From positions 253,758 through 317,757 of the forward strand of contig NZ_LPNO01000046.1 of the NCBI RefSeq assembly GCF_001952855.1: a DNA stretch of 64,000 nucleotides, in the 5' to 3' direction. This document shows, piece by piece, positions 1 through 7,521 of the stretch. This DNA comes from Pseudomonas sp. ATCC PTA-122608 (GTDB taxonomy: Bacteria > Pseudomonadota > Gammaproteobacteria > Pseudomonadales > Pseudomonadaceae). Both the position numbers and the translations under genes were made by a program. Below the pieces are notes generated by a model. It did not search any database. It saw nothing but the letters and a program-made list of their open reading frames with translations, and had not been told where the DNA came from. Every line of letters begins with the position of its first letter. Positions within the stretch are counted from its first letter, which is position 1.

Positions 1-1387
1 CCAGGCGCCAGGGCAGGGAGGCCCGGGCCAGCAGGCGTCGAAGGCTCTGCAACAGCAGCAGGAGCAGGCCGCCGAGAATCAGCGCGGCAATCACGCCGCC
101 GCCCAGCAGGGCGAAGGTCAGCACCAGGTCGAGGCTCAAGCGCCACATGATCAGGCCCAGGGCGAACAGCGCGGCACCGTAGACCATCCATGTGCTGGAA
201 GGGATCGGCAGCAGGTCGCGTCGCAGTACCCGCAGCGGAGGCACGCGCCCCAGCGCGGCCAATGGCGGCAGGGCGAAACCGGCGAGGGCGACCAGCCCGG
301 TGCCAATCCCGGCAATCGCTGGCAACAGCCCACCGGGTGGAACGTCCGCCGGCAGCAGGTCATGCAACAGCGCAAACAGCCCCAATTGCGCGAGCCAGCC
401 GAGCAGGGCGCCGGTCAGGCTGGCCAGCAGGCCCAGCACGGTCAATTGCAGGCTGAACAGCAACATGGTCTCGCGCCGGGACAGCCCGAGACAGCGCAAT
501 AAGGCACTGGCATCAAAGCGTCTACTGGCGAAGCGGTTCGCCGACAGCGCCACCGCCACGCCCGAGAGCAATACCGCCACCAGGCTGGCCATGTTCAAGT
601 AACGCTCGGCTTTGCCCAGTGCGCCACCGATCTGCTGGTTGCCGTCCCGGGCATCCTGCAGCCGCTGGTTGGCAGCCAGGCCGGGCTTGACCAGGTCGCG
701 ATAGGTTTGCAGTACGGTGCCGCCTTGGGGCGCGCGCCAGAGGTCGCGATAACTGACGCGGCTGCCGGGCTGCACCACGCCGGTGGCCTCGAGATCGGCC
801 AGGTTGATCATCACCCTGGGCGTCAGGCTATAGAAGTTGCCGGCGCGGTCCGGCTCGTAGGTCAGCACGCGGGCCAGGCGCAGGGTCTTCATGCCGACGT
901 CGATGCTGTCGCCGATTTTCAGGTTCAGTGCCGTCAGCAGCCGTGCCTCCACCCAGGCTTCACCGGGCTTGGGACCACCCCCGGCGGTTTCTTCGGCGAA
1001 GGGTTCTGCGGCGCTCTTCAGCTCGCCGCGCAACGGATACTCGTCGTTGACCGCCTTGATGCTGGACAGCTGGATGCCATTGTCGGTGGCAATCACGCTG
1101 GAGAACTCCACCACCCTGGCGTGCTGCAAGCCCAGCTCGGTACCACTCTGGATTTGCTCGGTACGGGCGGGCGAGCTGCCTTCCAGCACCAGGTCGGCCG
1201 CGAGGAATTCCGTGGCACGCAACATCATGGCGCTGTTCAGGCGTGCGCCGAAGTAGCCAATGGCGGTGCTGGCGGCGACGGCCACCAGCAGGGCGAAGAA
1301 CAGCACGCGCAGTTCGCCGGCGCGGGCATCGCGCAGCAACTGGCGAAGGGCAAGGCTGAACAGGCGCAAAAAGGGCAAGCGTGCCAT
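1..1387 (-). CDS. ABC transporter permease, FtsX/YbbP family (3' end outside window)
   Basis: Inner-membrane permease of a lipoprotein-export/FtsX-like ABC transporter, probably working with the ATPase encoded just upstream. The minus-strand reading frame is open from the ATG at 1387 to the window edge (about 462 codons). It begins MARLPFLRLFSLALRQLLRD, has an N-terminal membrane segment around residues 27-45, a periplasmic MacB/FtsX-like domain, and then a block of hydrophobic helices from about residue 265. The ATG overlaps the ATPase stop by one base (TGATG), so translation is probably coupled. In E. coli the same trio is tesA-ybbA-ybbP. The substrate is unknown. The C-terminus is cut by the window edge. 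Confidence 0.9.
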   Translation of the reverse strand, partial: MARLPFLRLFSLALRQLLRDARAGELRVLFFALLVAVAASTAIGYFGARLNSAMMLRATEFLAADLVLEGSSPARTEQIQSGTELGLQHARVVEFSSVIATDNGIQLSSIKAVNDEYPLRGELKSAAEPFAEETAGGGPKPGEAWVEARLLTALNLKIGDSIDVGMKTLRLARVLTYEPDRAGNFYSLTPRVMINLADLEATGVVQPGSRVSYRDLWRAPQGGTVLQTYRDLVKPGLAANQRLQDARDGNQQIGGALGKAERYLNMASLVAVLLSGVAVALSANRFASRRFDASALLRCLGLSRRETMLLFSLQLTVLGLLASLTGALLGWLAQLGLFALLHDLLPADVPPGGLLPAIAGIGTGLVALAGFALPPLAALGRVPPLRVLRRDLLPIPSSTWMVYGAALFALGLIMWRLSLDLVLTFALLGGGVIAALILGGLLLLLLQSLRRLLARASLPWRL

Positions 1388-2070
1388 CAAGGCTCCAGGG
1401 GCGCGACCATCAGGCCGGCTTCAAGACGGATCAGGCGGCGGCAGCGGTGGGCCAGGCGCTCGTCATGGGTCACCAGCACCAGGGTCGTGCCGCTCTCTTT
1501 GTTGAGTTCGAACAACAAGTCGCTGATGCGTTCGCCGGTGTGGCTGTCGAGATTGCCGGTAGGTTCGTCGGCAAACAGCACGTCCGGTTCGGCGGCAAAC
1601 GCCCGGGCAATCGCTACCCGTTGCTGCTCGCCACCCGAGAGTTGGCGCGGTGAGTGAGTGAGGCGCTGGCCCAGGCCGACGCGCTCCAGCAGGTGCCTGG
1701 CACGTTCGCGGGCGTCCTTGCGGCCGTCCAGTTCCAACGGCAGCATCACGTTTTCCAGTGCATTGAGGCTGTCGAGCAACTGGAAGGACTGGAACACAAA
1801 GCCGACGTGCTCGGCGCGGATGCGCGCACGCTGGTCTTCGTCGAGGGTACTCAGGGCTTGGCCAGCGAGGGTGACTTCGCCACTGCTCGGCAGGTCGAGG
1901 CCGGCCAGCAGGCCGAGGAGGGTGGATTTGCCGGAACCGGAGGCGCCGACGATAGCCAGGCTATCGCCCTTGTTCAGTTCCAGGCTCAGTTCGTGCAGGA
2001 TAGTCAGTTCACCTTCCGCGCTGGGAACCACTTTGCTAAGGTTTCGCGCGGTGAGAATGCTTGCGCCCAT
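1387..2070 (-). CDS. ybbA: ABC transporter ATP-binding protein, YbbA/LolD type
   Basis: ATPase partner of the FtsX-type permease that follows it. The 227-residue protein has a Walker A motif GASGSGKST at residues 42-50, an LSGGEQQRVAIARA signature and a Walker B/DEPTG segment, typical of the MacB/LolD/YbbA family. I chose the ATG at 2070 (MGASILTARNL) because family members start there; the open frame extends further upstream but only antisense to tesA. It is divergent from tesA, with only 10 bp between the two start codons, so their promoters must lie inside one another's genes or overlap. The function of the YbbA-YbbP exporter is not established. Confidence 0.93.
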   Translation of the reverse strand: MGASILTARNLSKVVPSAEGELTILHELSLELNKGDSLAIVGASGSGKSTLLGLLAGLDLPSSGEVTLAGQALSTLDEDQRARIRAEHVGFVFQSFQLLDSLNALENVMLPLELDGRKDARERARHLLERVGLGQRLTHSPRQLSGGEQQRVAIARAFAAEPDVLFADEPTGNLDSHTGERISDLLFELNKESGTTLVLVTHDERLAHRCRRLIRLEAGLMVAPLEP

Positions 2071-2080
2071 GGAGAATCCA

Positions 2081-2686
2081 ATGCGAATGTGGTTTTTGAG
2101 TGCTGGCCTGGCCTTGATGTGCATGGCCCAGAACGCAGCGGCGGGTACAGTCCTGATCGTTGGCGATAGTATCAGTGCCGGTTTCGGACTGGATACCAGC
2201 AAAGGGTGGGTAGCGTTGTTGGGACAACGGCTCAAGAGCGAAGGTTTCGACGATAAAGTGGTCAACGCCTCCATCAGCGGCGACACCAGTGCCGGAGGCC
2301 TGGCGCGGCTGCCGGCGGCGCTTGCAGAGCATAAGCCAGACCTGGTGATCATTGAGCTGGGCGGCAATGACGGCCTGCGTGGGCAGCCCCCCGCGCAATT
2401 GAAACAAAATCTTGCATCGATGATCGACCAGTCCAAGGCCAGCGGTGCCAAGGTGCTGCTGTTAGGCATGCAGTTGCCGCCTAATTACGGGCCGAAATAC
2501 ACCACCGCGTTTGCCAATGTCTACGCGGCCCTGGCCAAGGAAAAAAGCGTCCCGCTGGTGCCGTTTTTCCTTGAAGGCGTCGGTGGTCATCCGGAGCTGA
2601 TGCAGGCTGACCAATTGCACCCGGCGGTTGGCGCGCAGGGCAAGTTGCTGGAAAATGTCTGGCCGACGCTAAAACCACTGCTATGA
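2081..2686 (+). CDS. tesA: Arylesterase / thioesterase I (SGNH hydrolase)
   Basis: Periplasmic SGNH-family esterase, lysophospholipase and thioesterase. The 201-residue product has a signal peptide (residues 1-21, ending near QNAAAG), the block I motif GDS with nucleophile Ser30, a GGNDG block III motif, and a C-terminal DQLHP segment holding the catalytic Asp and His. The start at 2081 is preceded by GGAG six bases upstream; an in-frame ATG at 2069 is possible but would overlap the divergent gene. Linkage to ybbA/ybbP is conserved across gammaproteobacteria and supports the assignment. Confidence 0.95.
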   Translation: MRMWFLSAGLALMCMAQNAAAGTVLIVGDSISAGFGLDTSKGWVALLGQRLKSEGFDDKVVNASISGDTSAGGLARLPAALAEHKPDLVIIELGGNDGLRGQPPAQLKQNLASMIDQSKASGAKVLLLGMQLPPNYGPKYTTAFANVYAALAKEKSVPLVPFFLEGVGGHPELMQADQLHPAVGAQGKLLENVWPTLKPLL

Positions 2687-2744
2687 CGCTTTTCTAGCAG
2701 CGGTCTTTCGGCTAAGGTGGCGCCCCCCCGATTTGGAGCCCCCG

Positions 2745-3038
2745 ATGTCGCGTCCTGCCTGGTCCCTGTTTGCCTACCAACTGATCGAGCCTGACGAACA
2801 GCTGGATCTGTTCGCCTGCCAGGAAGTCCGGGTGCATCTGGTGACGCGTCAATTGGAGTTGGGCGGGTCGATCGACCGCACCCTCTGCGGTACGTTACTG
2901 CCTGCCCAGCCGCGCTGGTCGTCGGTGGATCGCTCGATCTTCCAGGACCAGCGTTTGTGCCCCCTGTGCCGGGCGATCCTCGAGTCGCAAAAGCGCGGTA
3001 CACCGCCGATCTGGCCAGAGCTGCGCTTCGAACTTTGA
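2745..3038 (+). CDS. Conserved hypothetical protein with CPLC motif
   Basis: Small 97-residue protein that I recognise only as a conserved Pseudomonas hypothetical. It is soluble and has no signal peptide or membrane segment. It contains a CPLC pair near the C-terminus plus two further cysteines (in LFACQ and RTLCG), which could make a zinc site, but this is inference. The ATG at 2745 (MSRPAWSLFAY) was chosen over an upstream TTG at 2733. It sits between tesA and an L,D-transpeptidase gene on the same strand, 58 bp after tesA. Confidence 0.7.
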   Translation: MSRPAWSLFAYQLIEPDEQLDLFACQEVRVHLVTRQLELGGSIDRTLCGTLLPAQPRWSSVDRSIFQDQRLCPLCRAILESQKRGTPPIWPELRFEL

Positions 3039-3110
3039 ATATGGGTGCCCGCCGGGCAGCCGTGTACAATCCATTTTTTACTACCCGTCGATCTGCGAAG
3101 GAATTCCCGG

Positions 3111-4079
3111 ATGTTGTCGCGCCTTTCCGCCGTCACCTGCTGCCTGTCTCTTGCTGCGATCTGCGCGGCCGGTTCCGCTGCAGCGTTGCAGTTGCCTTTG
3201 CCGCCACCGGGTGAAGATATCGTTGGCCAGGTCCAGGTGATCAAGGCCAAGTACGAAGATACCTTCGCTGACCTGGGCACCACCTACGACCTGGGCTATT
3301 CGGAGATGGTCGCGGCCAACCCGGGCGTCGATGCCTGGTTGCCGGGGGCGGGTACCGAGATCGTGTTGCCGACGCGCTTCATCCTGCCGCCCGGCCCGCG
3401 TGAAGGCATCGTGATCAACCTGGCGGAATACCGGCTCTATTACTATCCCAAGGGTCAGAACGTGGTGTACACGTTCCCGTTGGGGATTGGCCGTGAAGGC
3501 TGGGGTTCACCGGTGGCTCACACCACGATCACGGGCAAGATCCCGAACCCGACCTGGACCCCGCCAGCCTCGATCAAGGCCGAACACGCCGCCAATGGCG
3601 ACCCGTTGCCGAACGTGGTGCCGGCTGGCCCGGACAACCCGTTGGGGCCGTTCAAGTTCACCCTGGGCACGCCCGGCTACCTGATCCACGGTTCCAACAT
3701 GAAGTTCGGCATCGGTACCCGTACCAGCCACGGTTGCTTCCGCATGTTCAACAACAACGTGCTGGAAATGGCCGACATGGTGCCGGTAGGGACGTCGGTG
3801 CGGATTATCAACGATGCCTACAAGTTCGGCGCAGCCGGGGGCAAGGTTTACCTGGAGGCGCATACGCCGTTGAACGACGATGGCACTCCATCGGTCGTCG
3901 ACAAGCACACTGCGGTGATCAACGCTTTGCTCAAGCGTGAAGACTTGTCCAACAACCTGCGGGTCAACTGGGACCAGGTGCGTGACGTCGTTGCCGCCGA
4001 AGACGGTTTGCCGACGGAAATCGGTGTACCGGGCGGGGCGCCAATGGTGTCGAGTACGCCGGTAGATCTGCAGCAATAA
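3111..4079 (+). CDS. L,D-transpeptidase (ErfK/YbiS/YcfS/YnhG family)
   Basis: Periplasmic L,D-transpeptidase (322 aa) acting on peptidoglycan tetrapeptides, forming 3-3 cross-links or anchoring a lipoprotein to the wall. It has a signal peptide (about residues 1-25), a LysM-like N-terminal segment (about 40-90), and the YkuD catalytic domain with His193 and the SHGCFR motif holding Cys209. The start at 3111 follows a GAAGGAATT ribosome-binding site. It is transcribed toward the convergent major lipoprotein gene oprI. By analogy with E. coli ErfK/YbiS it could attach OprI to peptidoglycan, but that is inference. Confidence 0.92.
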   Translation: MLSRLSAVTCCLSLAAICAAGSAAALQLPLPPPGEDIVGQVQVIKAKYEDTFADLGTTYDLGYSEMVAANPGVDAWLPGAGTEIVLPTRFILPPGPREGIVINLAEYRLYYYPKGQNVVYTFPLGIGREGWGSPVAHTTITGKIPNPTWTPPASIKAEHAANGDPLPNVVPAGPDNPLGPFKFTLGTPGYLIHGSNMKFGIGTRTSHGCFRMFNNNVLEMADMVPVGTSVRIINDAYKFGAAGGKVYLEAHTPLNDDGTPSVVDKHTAVINALLKREDLSNNLRVNWDQVRDVVAAEDGLPTEIGVPGGAPMVSSTPVDLQQ

Positions 4080-4094
4080 GCCTGCACGATCCAT

Positions 4095-4130
4095 AACCCG
4101 TTATCGCCTCGCGCGGTGACGGGTTTTTTA
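4095..4130 (+). terminator. Rho-independent terminator after L,D-transpeptidase
   Basis: AACCCGT (4095-4101) pairs with ACGGGTT (4119-4125), with additional internal pairing of CGC with GCG, followed by TTTTTTA. It lies 15 bp after the stop codon. Confidence 0.85.
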
Positions 4131-4158
4131 TTGTCTGGAATCCAGCCGAATTGCGGGC

Positions 4159-4190
4159 AAAAAAAAGCCGATCCAAGAATGGACCGGCTT
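4159..4190 (-). terminator. Rho-independent terminator of oprI
   Basis: Read on the minus strand, AAGCCGGTCC pairs with GGATCGGCTT and is followed by a run of seven or eight T. It starts about 20 bases after the oprI stop, as expected for a very strongly expressed short transcript. Confidence 0.88.
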
Positions 4191-4211
4191 GATAACAACC
4201 CCGAAGGATTA

Positions 4212-4463
4212 TTACTTGCGGCTTGCTTTTTCAAGCATGCGCAGAGCGCGCTCGTTAGCTTCGTCAGCAGTCTGTTGTGCTTTTTGAGCAGCAGCCAGAG
4301 CTTCATCAGCTTTACGATAGGCTTCGTCTGCACGAGCCTGGGAGCGAGCTGCTGCGTCTTCAGTTGCAGTCAGACGAGCTTCGGTTTCTTTGGAGACGCT
4401 GCTGCAACCGGTAGCCAGAACTGCGGCCAGAGCCAGAGCAGAGAATTTCAGAACGTTGTTCAT
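4212..4463 (-). CDS. oprI: Major outer membrane lipoprotein OprI
   Basis: Braun-type murein lipoprotein of Pseudomonas, usually among the most abundant proteins of the cell, linking the outer membrane to peptidoglycan. The 83-residue length equals the known OprI. The signal peptide ends in a lipobox LATGC with acylated Cys20; the mature part is an alanine-rich helical coiled coil (many ADEA/ADEAN repeats) ending in ASRK, whose terminal Lys is the expected peptidoglycan attachment point. I use the ATG at 4463 (MNNVLKF), not the upstream in-frame ATG at 4478, because the family starts there. It stands alone, with its own terminator and a long gene-free upstream region. Confidence 0.97.
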   Translation of the reverse strand: MNNVLKFSALALAAVLATGCSSVSKETEARLTATEDAAARSQARADEAYRKADEALAAAQKAQQTADEANERALRMLEKASRK

Positions 4464-5089
4464 CGTGTTCCCCTTCAAGGACTTTCTATTAAATGACTAT
4501 TCTCTCAGAGTGAGCTAATAGCCGGCGTACATACTACCCATTACTTGTAGTAAGTAAACTGACGTAGCGCAAGAAGCAAAAAAAATTCTCGCGGCCAATC
4601 TATTTTGGCTAATCTTTTGAGAGTCTGTATAAAAAATATCCAGATTCTTGCACTCGGCCGAGGATTGGATCCAGCCTGAAAGGGCCGGCTGGCATGTGTT
4701 AAGCCATGTAAACATAAGTCATTTTATATATCGTCCCTGACACTATTGTTCAGATTGTCTTTTCGGTCTTCGGTATCTTTTGTGCATGTTGAGGTGACTT
4801 TAAGAGCGCGTGTTCGTCTCAAGCTTCAACTGCCGGCAATGTTCAGGCCATCGACCTAAGGATGCTCGATTGGCCCTTTCTATGTCCGCCAGCGCAACGG
4901 AAGACGAGCGCGTCTTGAGCAATTGTGCGATTGGCGCCTACTATTTCCCTGTGTTGGTTGTGAGCGCTAGTGCGAGGCACTGGCGGCTTTTCTCGTTGTC
5001 GAAACCGGCACCGGGTGGCGTAGATGTTCCTTCGCCGGAAAAACATCGGTAAGGTAGGGGTCAGAAACCAAGACCCGCGAGGAGTAGTG
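4464..5089. other. 626-bp gap without a confident gene
   Basis: This stretch lies between the divergent oprI (minus) and the GNAT gene (plus). It is AT-rich from about 4550 to 4800, much more so than the surrounding genes, and contains A- and T-runs near 4578 and 4630. Small open frames exist on both strands (for example 4810-5052 plus) but none has a good ribosome site or recognisable protein. It could hold the oprI upstream activating region, a small RNA, or both. Confidence 0.5.
4531..4558 (-). promoter_or_regulatory. oprI: Candidate oprI promoter
   Basis: On the minus strand, TTTACT (4558-4553) and TAGTAT (4536-4531) are separated by 16 bp, about 70 bp before the oprI start. Each hexamer matches the sigma-70 consensus in four of six positions. 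The flanking DNA is AT-rich. This is a pattern-based guess. Confidence 0.35.
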
Positions 5090-5371
5090 ATGAGCGAGGC
5101 GTTGTCCATCCACCATGACCAGGCTGGTCATCAGTTCGAGACCAATGTGGACGGTCATCGTGCCTATCTGACCTATATGGACCTTGGGAAGCAGACCCTG
5201 GATATCTATCGCACCTTCGTGCCCAACGCATTGCGAGGCCGTGGCATTGCTGCTGCGCTCACCGAGGAAGCGTTGAAGTTCGCCGAAGAGGCAGGTTATA
5301 CGGTGATCCCGTCCTGCTCTTACGTGGAGCGCTACATGGAGCGCCACCAGCGCCATGCCGCAAAGCTTTGA
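5090..5371 (+). CDS. GNAT family N-acetyltransferase (YjdJ-like)
   Basis: Small single-domain acetyltransferase of the YidJ/YjdJ (Gcn5-related) type, 93 residues. The acetyl-CoA-binding loop is visible as ALRGRGIAAALTEEAL, followed by AEEAGYTVIPSCSYVERY, which is characteristic of this short family. Substrate unknown. The start at 5090 is preceded by GAGGAG at 5079-5084. It is convergent with the DAHP synthase gene, and a shared terminator lies between them. Confidence 0.9.
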   Translation: MSEALSIHHDQAGHQFETNVDGHRAYLTYMDLGKQTLDIYRTFVPNALRGRGIAAALTEEALKFAEEAGYTVIPSCSYVERYMERHQRHAAKL

Positions 5372-5385
5372 GCATTGAGTAAGGC

Positions 5386-5431
5386 GGGACGCAGAGCATC
5401 CCAGGATGCATTCCCACGCAAAGCGTGGGAA
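5386..5431. repeat. Degenerate dispersed repeat with two hairpins
   Basis: Two small inverted repeats lie side by side just after the GNAT gene: GGGACGCAGAGCATCCC (5386-5402) and TTCCCACGC/GCGTGGGAA (5411-5431). Similar 'cccacgcaaagcgtggg' elements are dispersed in fluorescens-group genomes as far as I know; only one copy is seen in this window. Confidence 0.55.
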
Positions 5432-5436
5432 CGATC

Positions 5437-5468
5437 AAAAAAAACGCCGGGTTTAGCCCGGCGTTTTT
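5437..5468. terminator. Bidirectional terminator between GNAT and DAHP synthase genes
   Basis: AAACGCCGGG and CCCGGCGTTT form a 10-bp stem with loop TTTAG, with an A-run on the left and a T-run on the right, so it can stop transcription from both converging genes. Confidence 0.9.
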
Positions 5469-5485
5469 GTGTCCGCAGTGTTTGC

Positions 5486-6562
5486 TCAGCCGCGTTGGCG
5501 CTTGGGCAACACGTCCTTGAGCTTGGCATGCATGCTGCGCAAGGTGGTCTCGGTGGCAGCCCAGTCGATGCAGGCATCGGTGATCGACACGCCGTATTGC
5601 AGGTCGGCCAGATCCTTTGGAATCGCCTGGCAGCCCCAGTTGAGGTGGCTTTCGACCATCAGGCCGATGATCGACTGGTTGCCTTCCAGAATCTGGTTGG
5701 CCACGTTCTCCATCACCAGCGGTTGCAGAGCCGGGTCCTTGTTGGAGTTGGCGTGGCTGCAATCGACCATGATGTTCGGCTTGATCTTCGCCTTGTTCAG
5801 CGCCTGTTCGCACAGGGCCACGCTGACCGAATCATAGTTGGGCTTGCCGTTGCCGCCACGCAGCACCACGTGACCGTAGGCATTGCCTTTGGTGGTGACG
5901 ATGGACACGCCACCTTCCTGGTTGATACCCAGGAAACGGTGCGGGCTGGACACCGACTGCAGGGCGTTGATCGCCACAGTCAGGCCGCCGTCGGTACCGT
6001 TCTTGAAACCGACCGCCGAGGACAGGCCGGAAGCCATTTCCCGGTGAGTCTGGGATTCGGTGGTACGTGCGCCAATCGCCGACCAGCTGATCAGGTCTTG
6101 CAGGTACTGCGGGGAAATCGGGTCCAGGGCTTCGGTTGCCGTCGGCAGGCCCATTTCGGCGAGGTCCAGCAGCAATTGACGACCGATGTGCAGGCCATCC
6201 TGGATCTTGAAGGAGTCGTCCAGGTACGGGTCGTTGATCAAGCCTTTCCAGCCGACGGTGGTACGCGGCTTCTCGAAATAGACGCGCATCACCAGGTACA
6301 AGGTGTCGGACACTTCTGCCGCCAGCACCTTCAGGCGCTCGGCGTATTCGTGGGCAGCCTTGAGGTCATGGATCGAGCACGGCCCGATGACCACGAACAG
6401 GCGGTGGTCGGTGCCGTCGAGAATCTCACGGATGACTTCGCGACCCTTGGTGACGGTCTGCAGGGCAGCGTCGCTCAGGGGGATTTCGCGCTTGAGCTGA
6501 TCGGGCGTGATCAGGGTCTCGTTGGATTCGACGTTAAGGTCGTTGATCGGTAAATCAGCCAT
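5486..6562 (-). CDS. aroF: 3-deoxy-7-phosphoheptulonate synthase, class I (AroF/AroG type)
   Basis: First enzyme of the shikimate pathway: condenses phosphoenolpyruvate and erythrose 4-phosphate to DAHP. The 358-residue product matches the length of the E. coli AroF/G/H family and contains the conserved blocks VIGPCSIHD, MRVYFEKPRTTVGWKG, SAIGARTTESQ, GFKNGTDGG and VDCSHANSNKD, which supply PEP and metal ligands. The start at 6562 (MADLPINDLN) is preferred to one seven codons upstream. It is monocistronic, with a terminator downstream. Pseudomonas genomes name this paralogue aroF or aroG inconsistently; the feedback specificity cannot be read with certainty. A class II isoenzyme gene lies at 20340-21686. 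Confidence 0.95.
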   Translation of the reverse strand: MADLPINDLNVESNETLITPDQLKREIPLSDAALQTVTKGREVIREILDGTDHRLFVVIGPCSIHDLKAAHEYAERLKVLAAEVSDTLYLVMRVYFEKPRTTVGWKGLINDPYLDDSFKIQDGLHIGRQLLLDLAEMGLPTATEALDPISPQYLQDLISWSAIGARTTESQTHREMASGLSSAVGFKNGTDGGLTVAINALQSVSSPHRFLGINQEGGVSIVTTKGNAYGHVVLRGGNGKPNYDSVSVALCEQALNKAKIKPNIMVDCSHANSNKDPALQPLVMENVANQILEGNQSIIGLMVESHLNWGCQAIPKDLADLQYGVSITDACIDWAATETTLRSMHAKLKDVLPKRQRG

Positions 6563-6695
6563 CGTGTTACTCGTCAGGGTCACGGGTGCCGGCCGCCAGC
6601 GATCCCCGTGCGGCGGAGCACAGCATGATTTAAGTGCAGCGGGGAGCCGAACCTTAGCGCGTTACAAGGTTGCGAGACAATGGGCAAAGGTCGCT

Positions 6696-7130
6696 TTAAT
6701 CCAGCACTGGCTGCACAAAAGCCTCCTGGGAGAACTCGCCGGCATGGCGCGTGACCCATTCCCGGGCCAGCGCTTCGCTCTGCCGGGGTGTTGGCCTGGC
6801 GCCTTCGTGGAGTCGGCAGTAACGTTGGATCTGGCACACTTGCTCGCCCATCCGTGCCCCGAACAAGGCCTGCTCATCAGTAAAGGTGATGCCGACGCGG
6901 TAGCCGTTTTCAGCCTTGCGGCACCACGCTACATAGCCCGGATAGCGGGCCGTGAGGCCCAATGAAGGGATGCGCATCTCGATGGCGGTGCCCTGGCGCC
7001 AGGCGCGAGGGTAATTGCATGCGACGCCGCCCAGGCCGATAGTGTGCAGCCGTTGGCGGGAAATGCCGGACATGGGACGTTGGGTTAATTCGACAGCGAC
7101 ATCATCAGGGTGAGGAAAGAAACGACCCAT
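6696..7130 (-). CDS. PilZ domain protein
   Basis: A 144-residue single-domain protein that looks like a divergent PilZ (cyclic-di-GMP receptor) domain. It begins MGRFFPHPDDVAVEL, followed by a basic RQR element and TIGLGGVAC, which occupies the place of the usual D/N-x-S-x-x-G motif, and a GITFTD strand further on. The key serine is replaced by glycine, so nucleotide binding may be weak or lost. Its ATG at 7130 overlaps the ATG of the divergent thioredoxin-like gene inside the tetranucleotide CATG. Confidence 0.75.
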   Translation of the reverse strand: MGRFFPHPDDVAVELTQRPMSGISRQRLHTIGLGGVACNYPRAWRQGTAIEMRIPSLGLTARYPGYVAWCRKAENGYRVGITFTDEQALFGARMGEQVCQIQRYCRLHEGARPTPRQSEALAREWVTRHAGEFSQEAFVQPVLD

Positions 7131-7521
7131 GCACACGGACTCCGAGCACCGTCCAGTTGACGGCGGTGGCAGCAGTATAGTGAAAGAACTGCACCTTACC
7201 GATCTGGATATCGACCAGCAATTATTGGGGCTTTCCGGCACCTCGCTGGTGGTGTTCACCGGCGACGGATGCTCGCGCTGCCGCTTCCTGCACCAGCAAC
7301 TGCCCGGTTGGGATTTGCCCGTGGACCGGGTCTGTTGGGTGGATGCAGGCCACAATGGCGGCGCGGTGGAACGCTACGAAATCTTTCATCTGCCGGCGTT
7401 GTTTGTGGTGTGTGACGGGAAACTCCATGGAATATTAGCGTCACTGACGCGTCTGACCGCCGGCGACCTGACTCAGGGTGTGCAGCAGGCGCTCAAACGA
7501 ATACCAGAGGAATTGCCATGA
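7129..7521 (+). CDS. Thioredoxin-like protein
   Basis: A 130-residue protein with a thioredoxin-type core: a beta strand TSLVVFTGDGCSRC containing a CSRC redox motif, then LPVDRVCWVDAG and a cis-Pro region FHLPALFVVCDGK. It is probably a small cytoplasmic thiol protein. The ATG at 7129 has a GAGGAAA site about ten bases upstream but overlaps the divergent PilZ gene start; a GTG at 7180 is an in-frame alternative that would remove a poorly conserved-looking N-terminus. Its stop overlaps the next gene's ATG (ATGA), suggesting a two- or three-gene operon with the PanE-type reductase and 5'-nucleotidase. Confidence 0.8.
   Translation: MHTDSEHRPVDGGGSSIVKELHLTDLDIDQQLLGLSGTSLVVFTGDGCSRCRFLHQQLPGWDLPVDRVCWVDAGHNGGAVERYEIFHLPALFVVCDGKLHGILASLTRLTAGDLTQGVQQALKRIPEELP

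Noticed and set aside
707..1657. 316-residue plus-strand open frame
   Set aside because: Antisense shadow of the ABC permease and ATPase genes.
4810..5052. Possible 80-residue gene upstream of the GNAT gene
   Set aside because: No ribosome site, no recognisable features and a competing minus-strand frame; kept only as part of the described gap.
5375..6553. 392-residue plus-strand open frame
   Set aside because: Antisense to the well-supported class I DAHP synthase gene; composition reflects the complementary codons and no family is recognisable.
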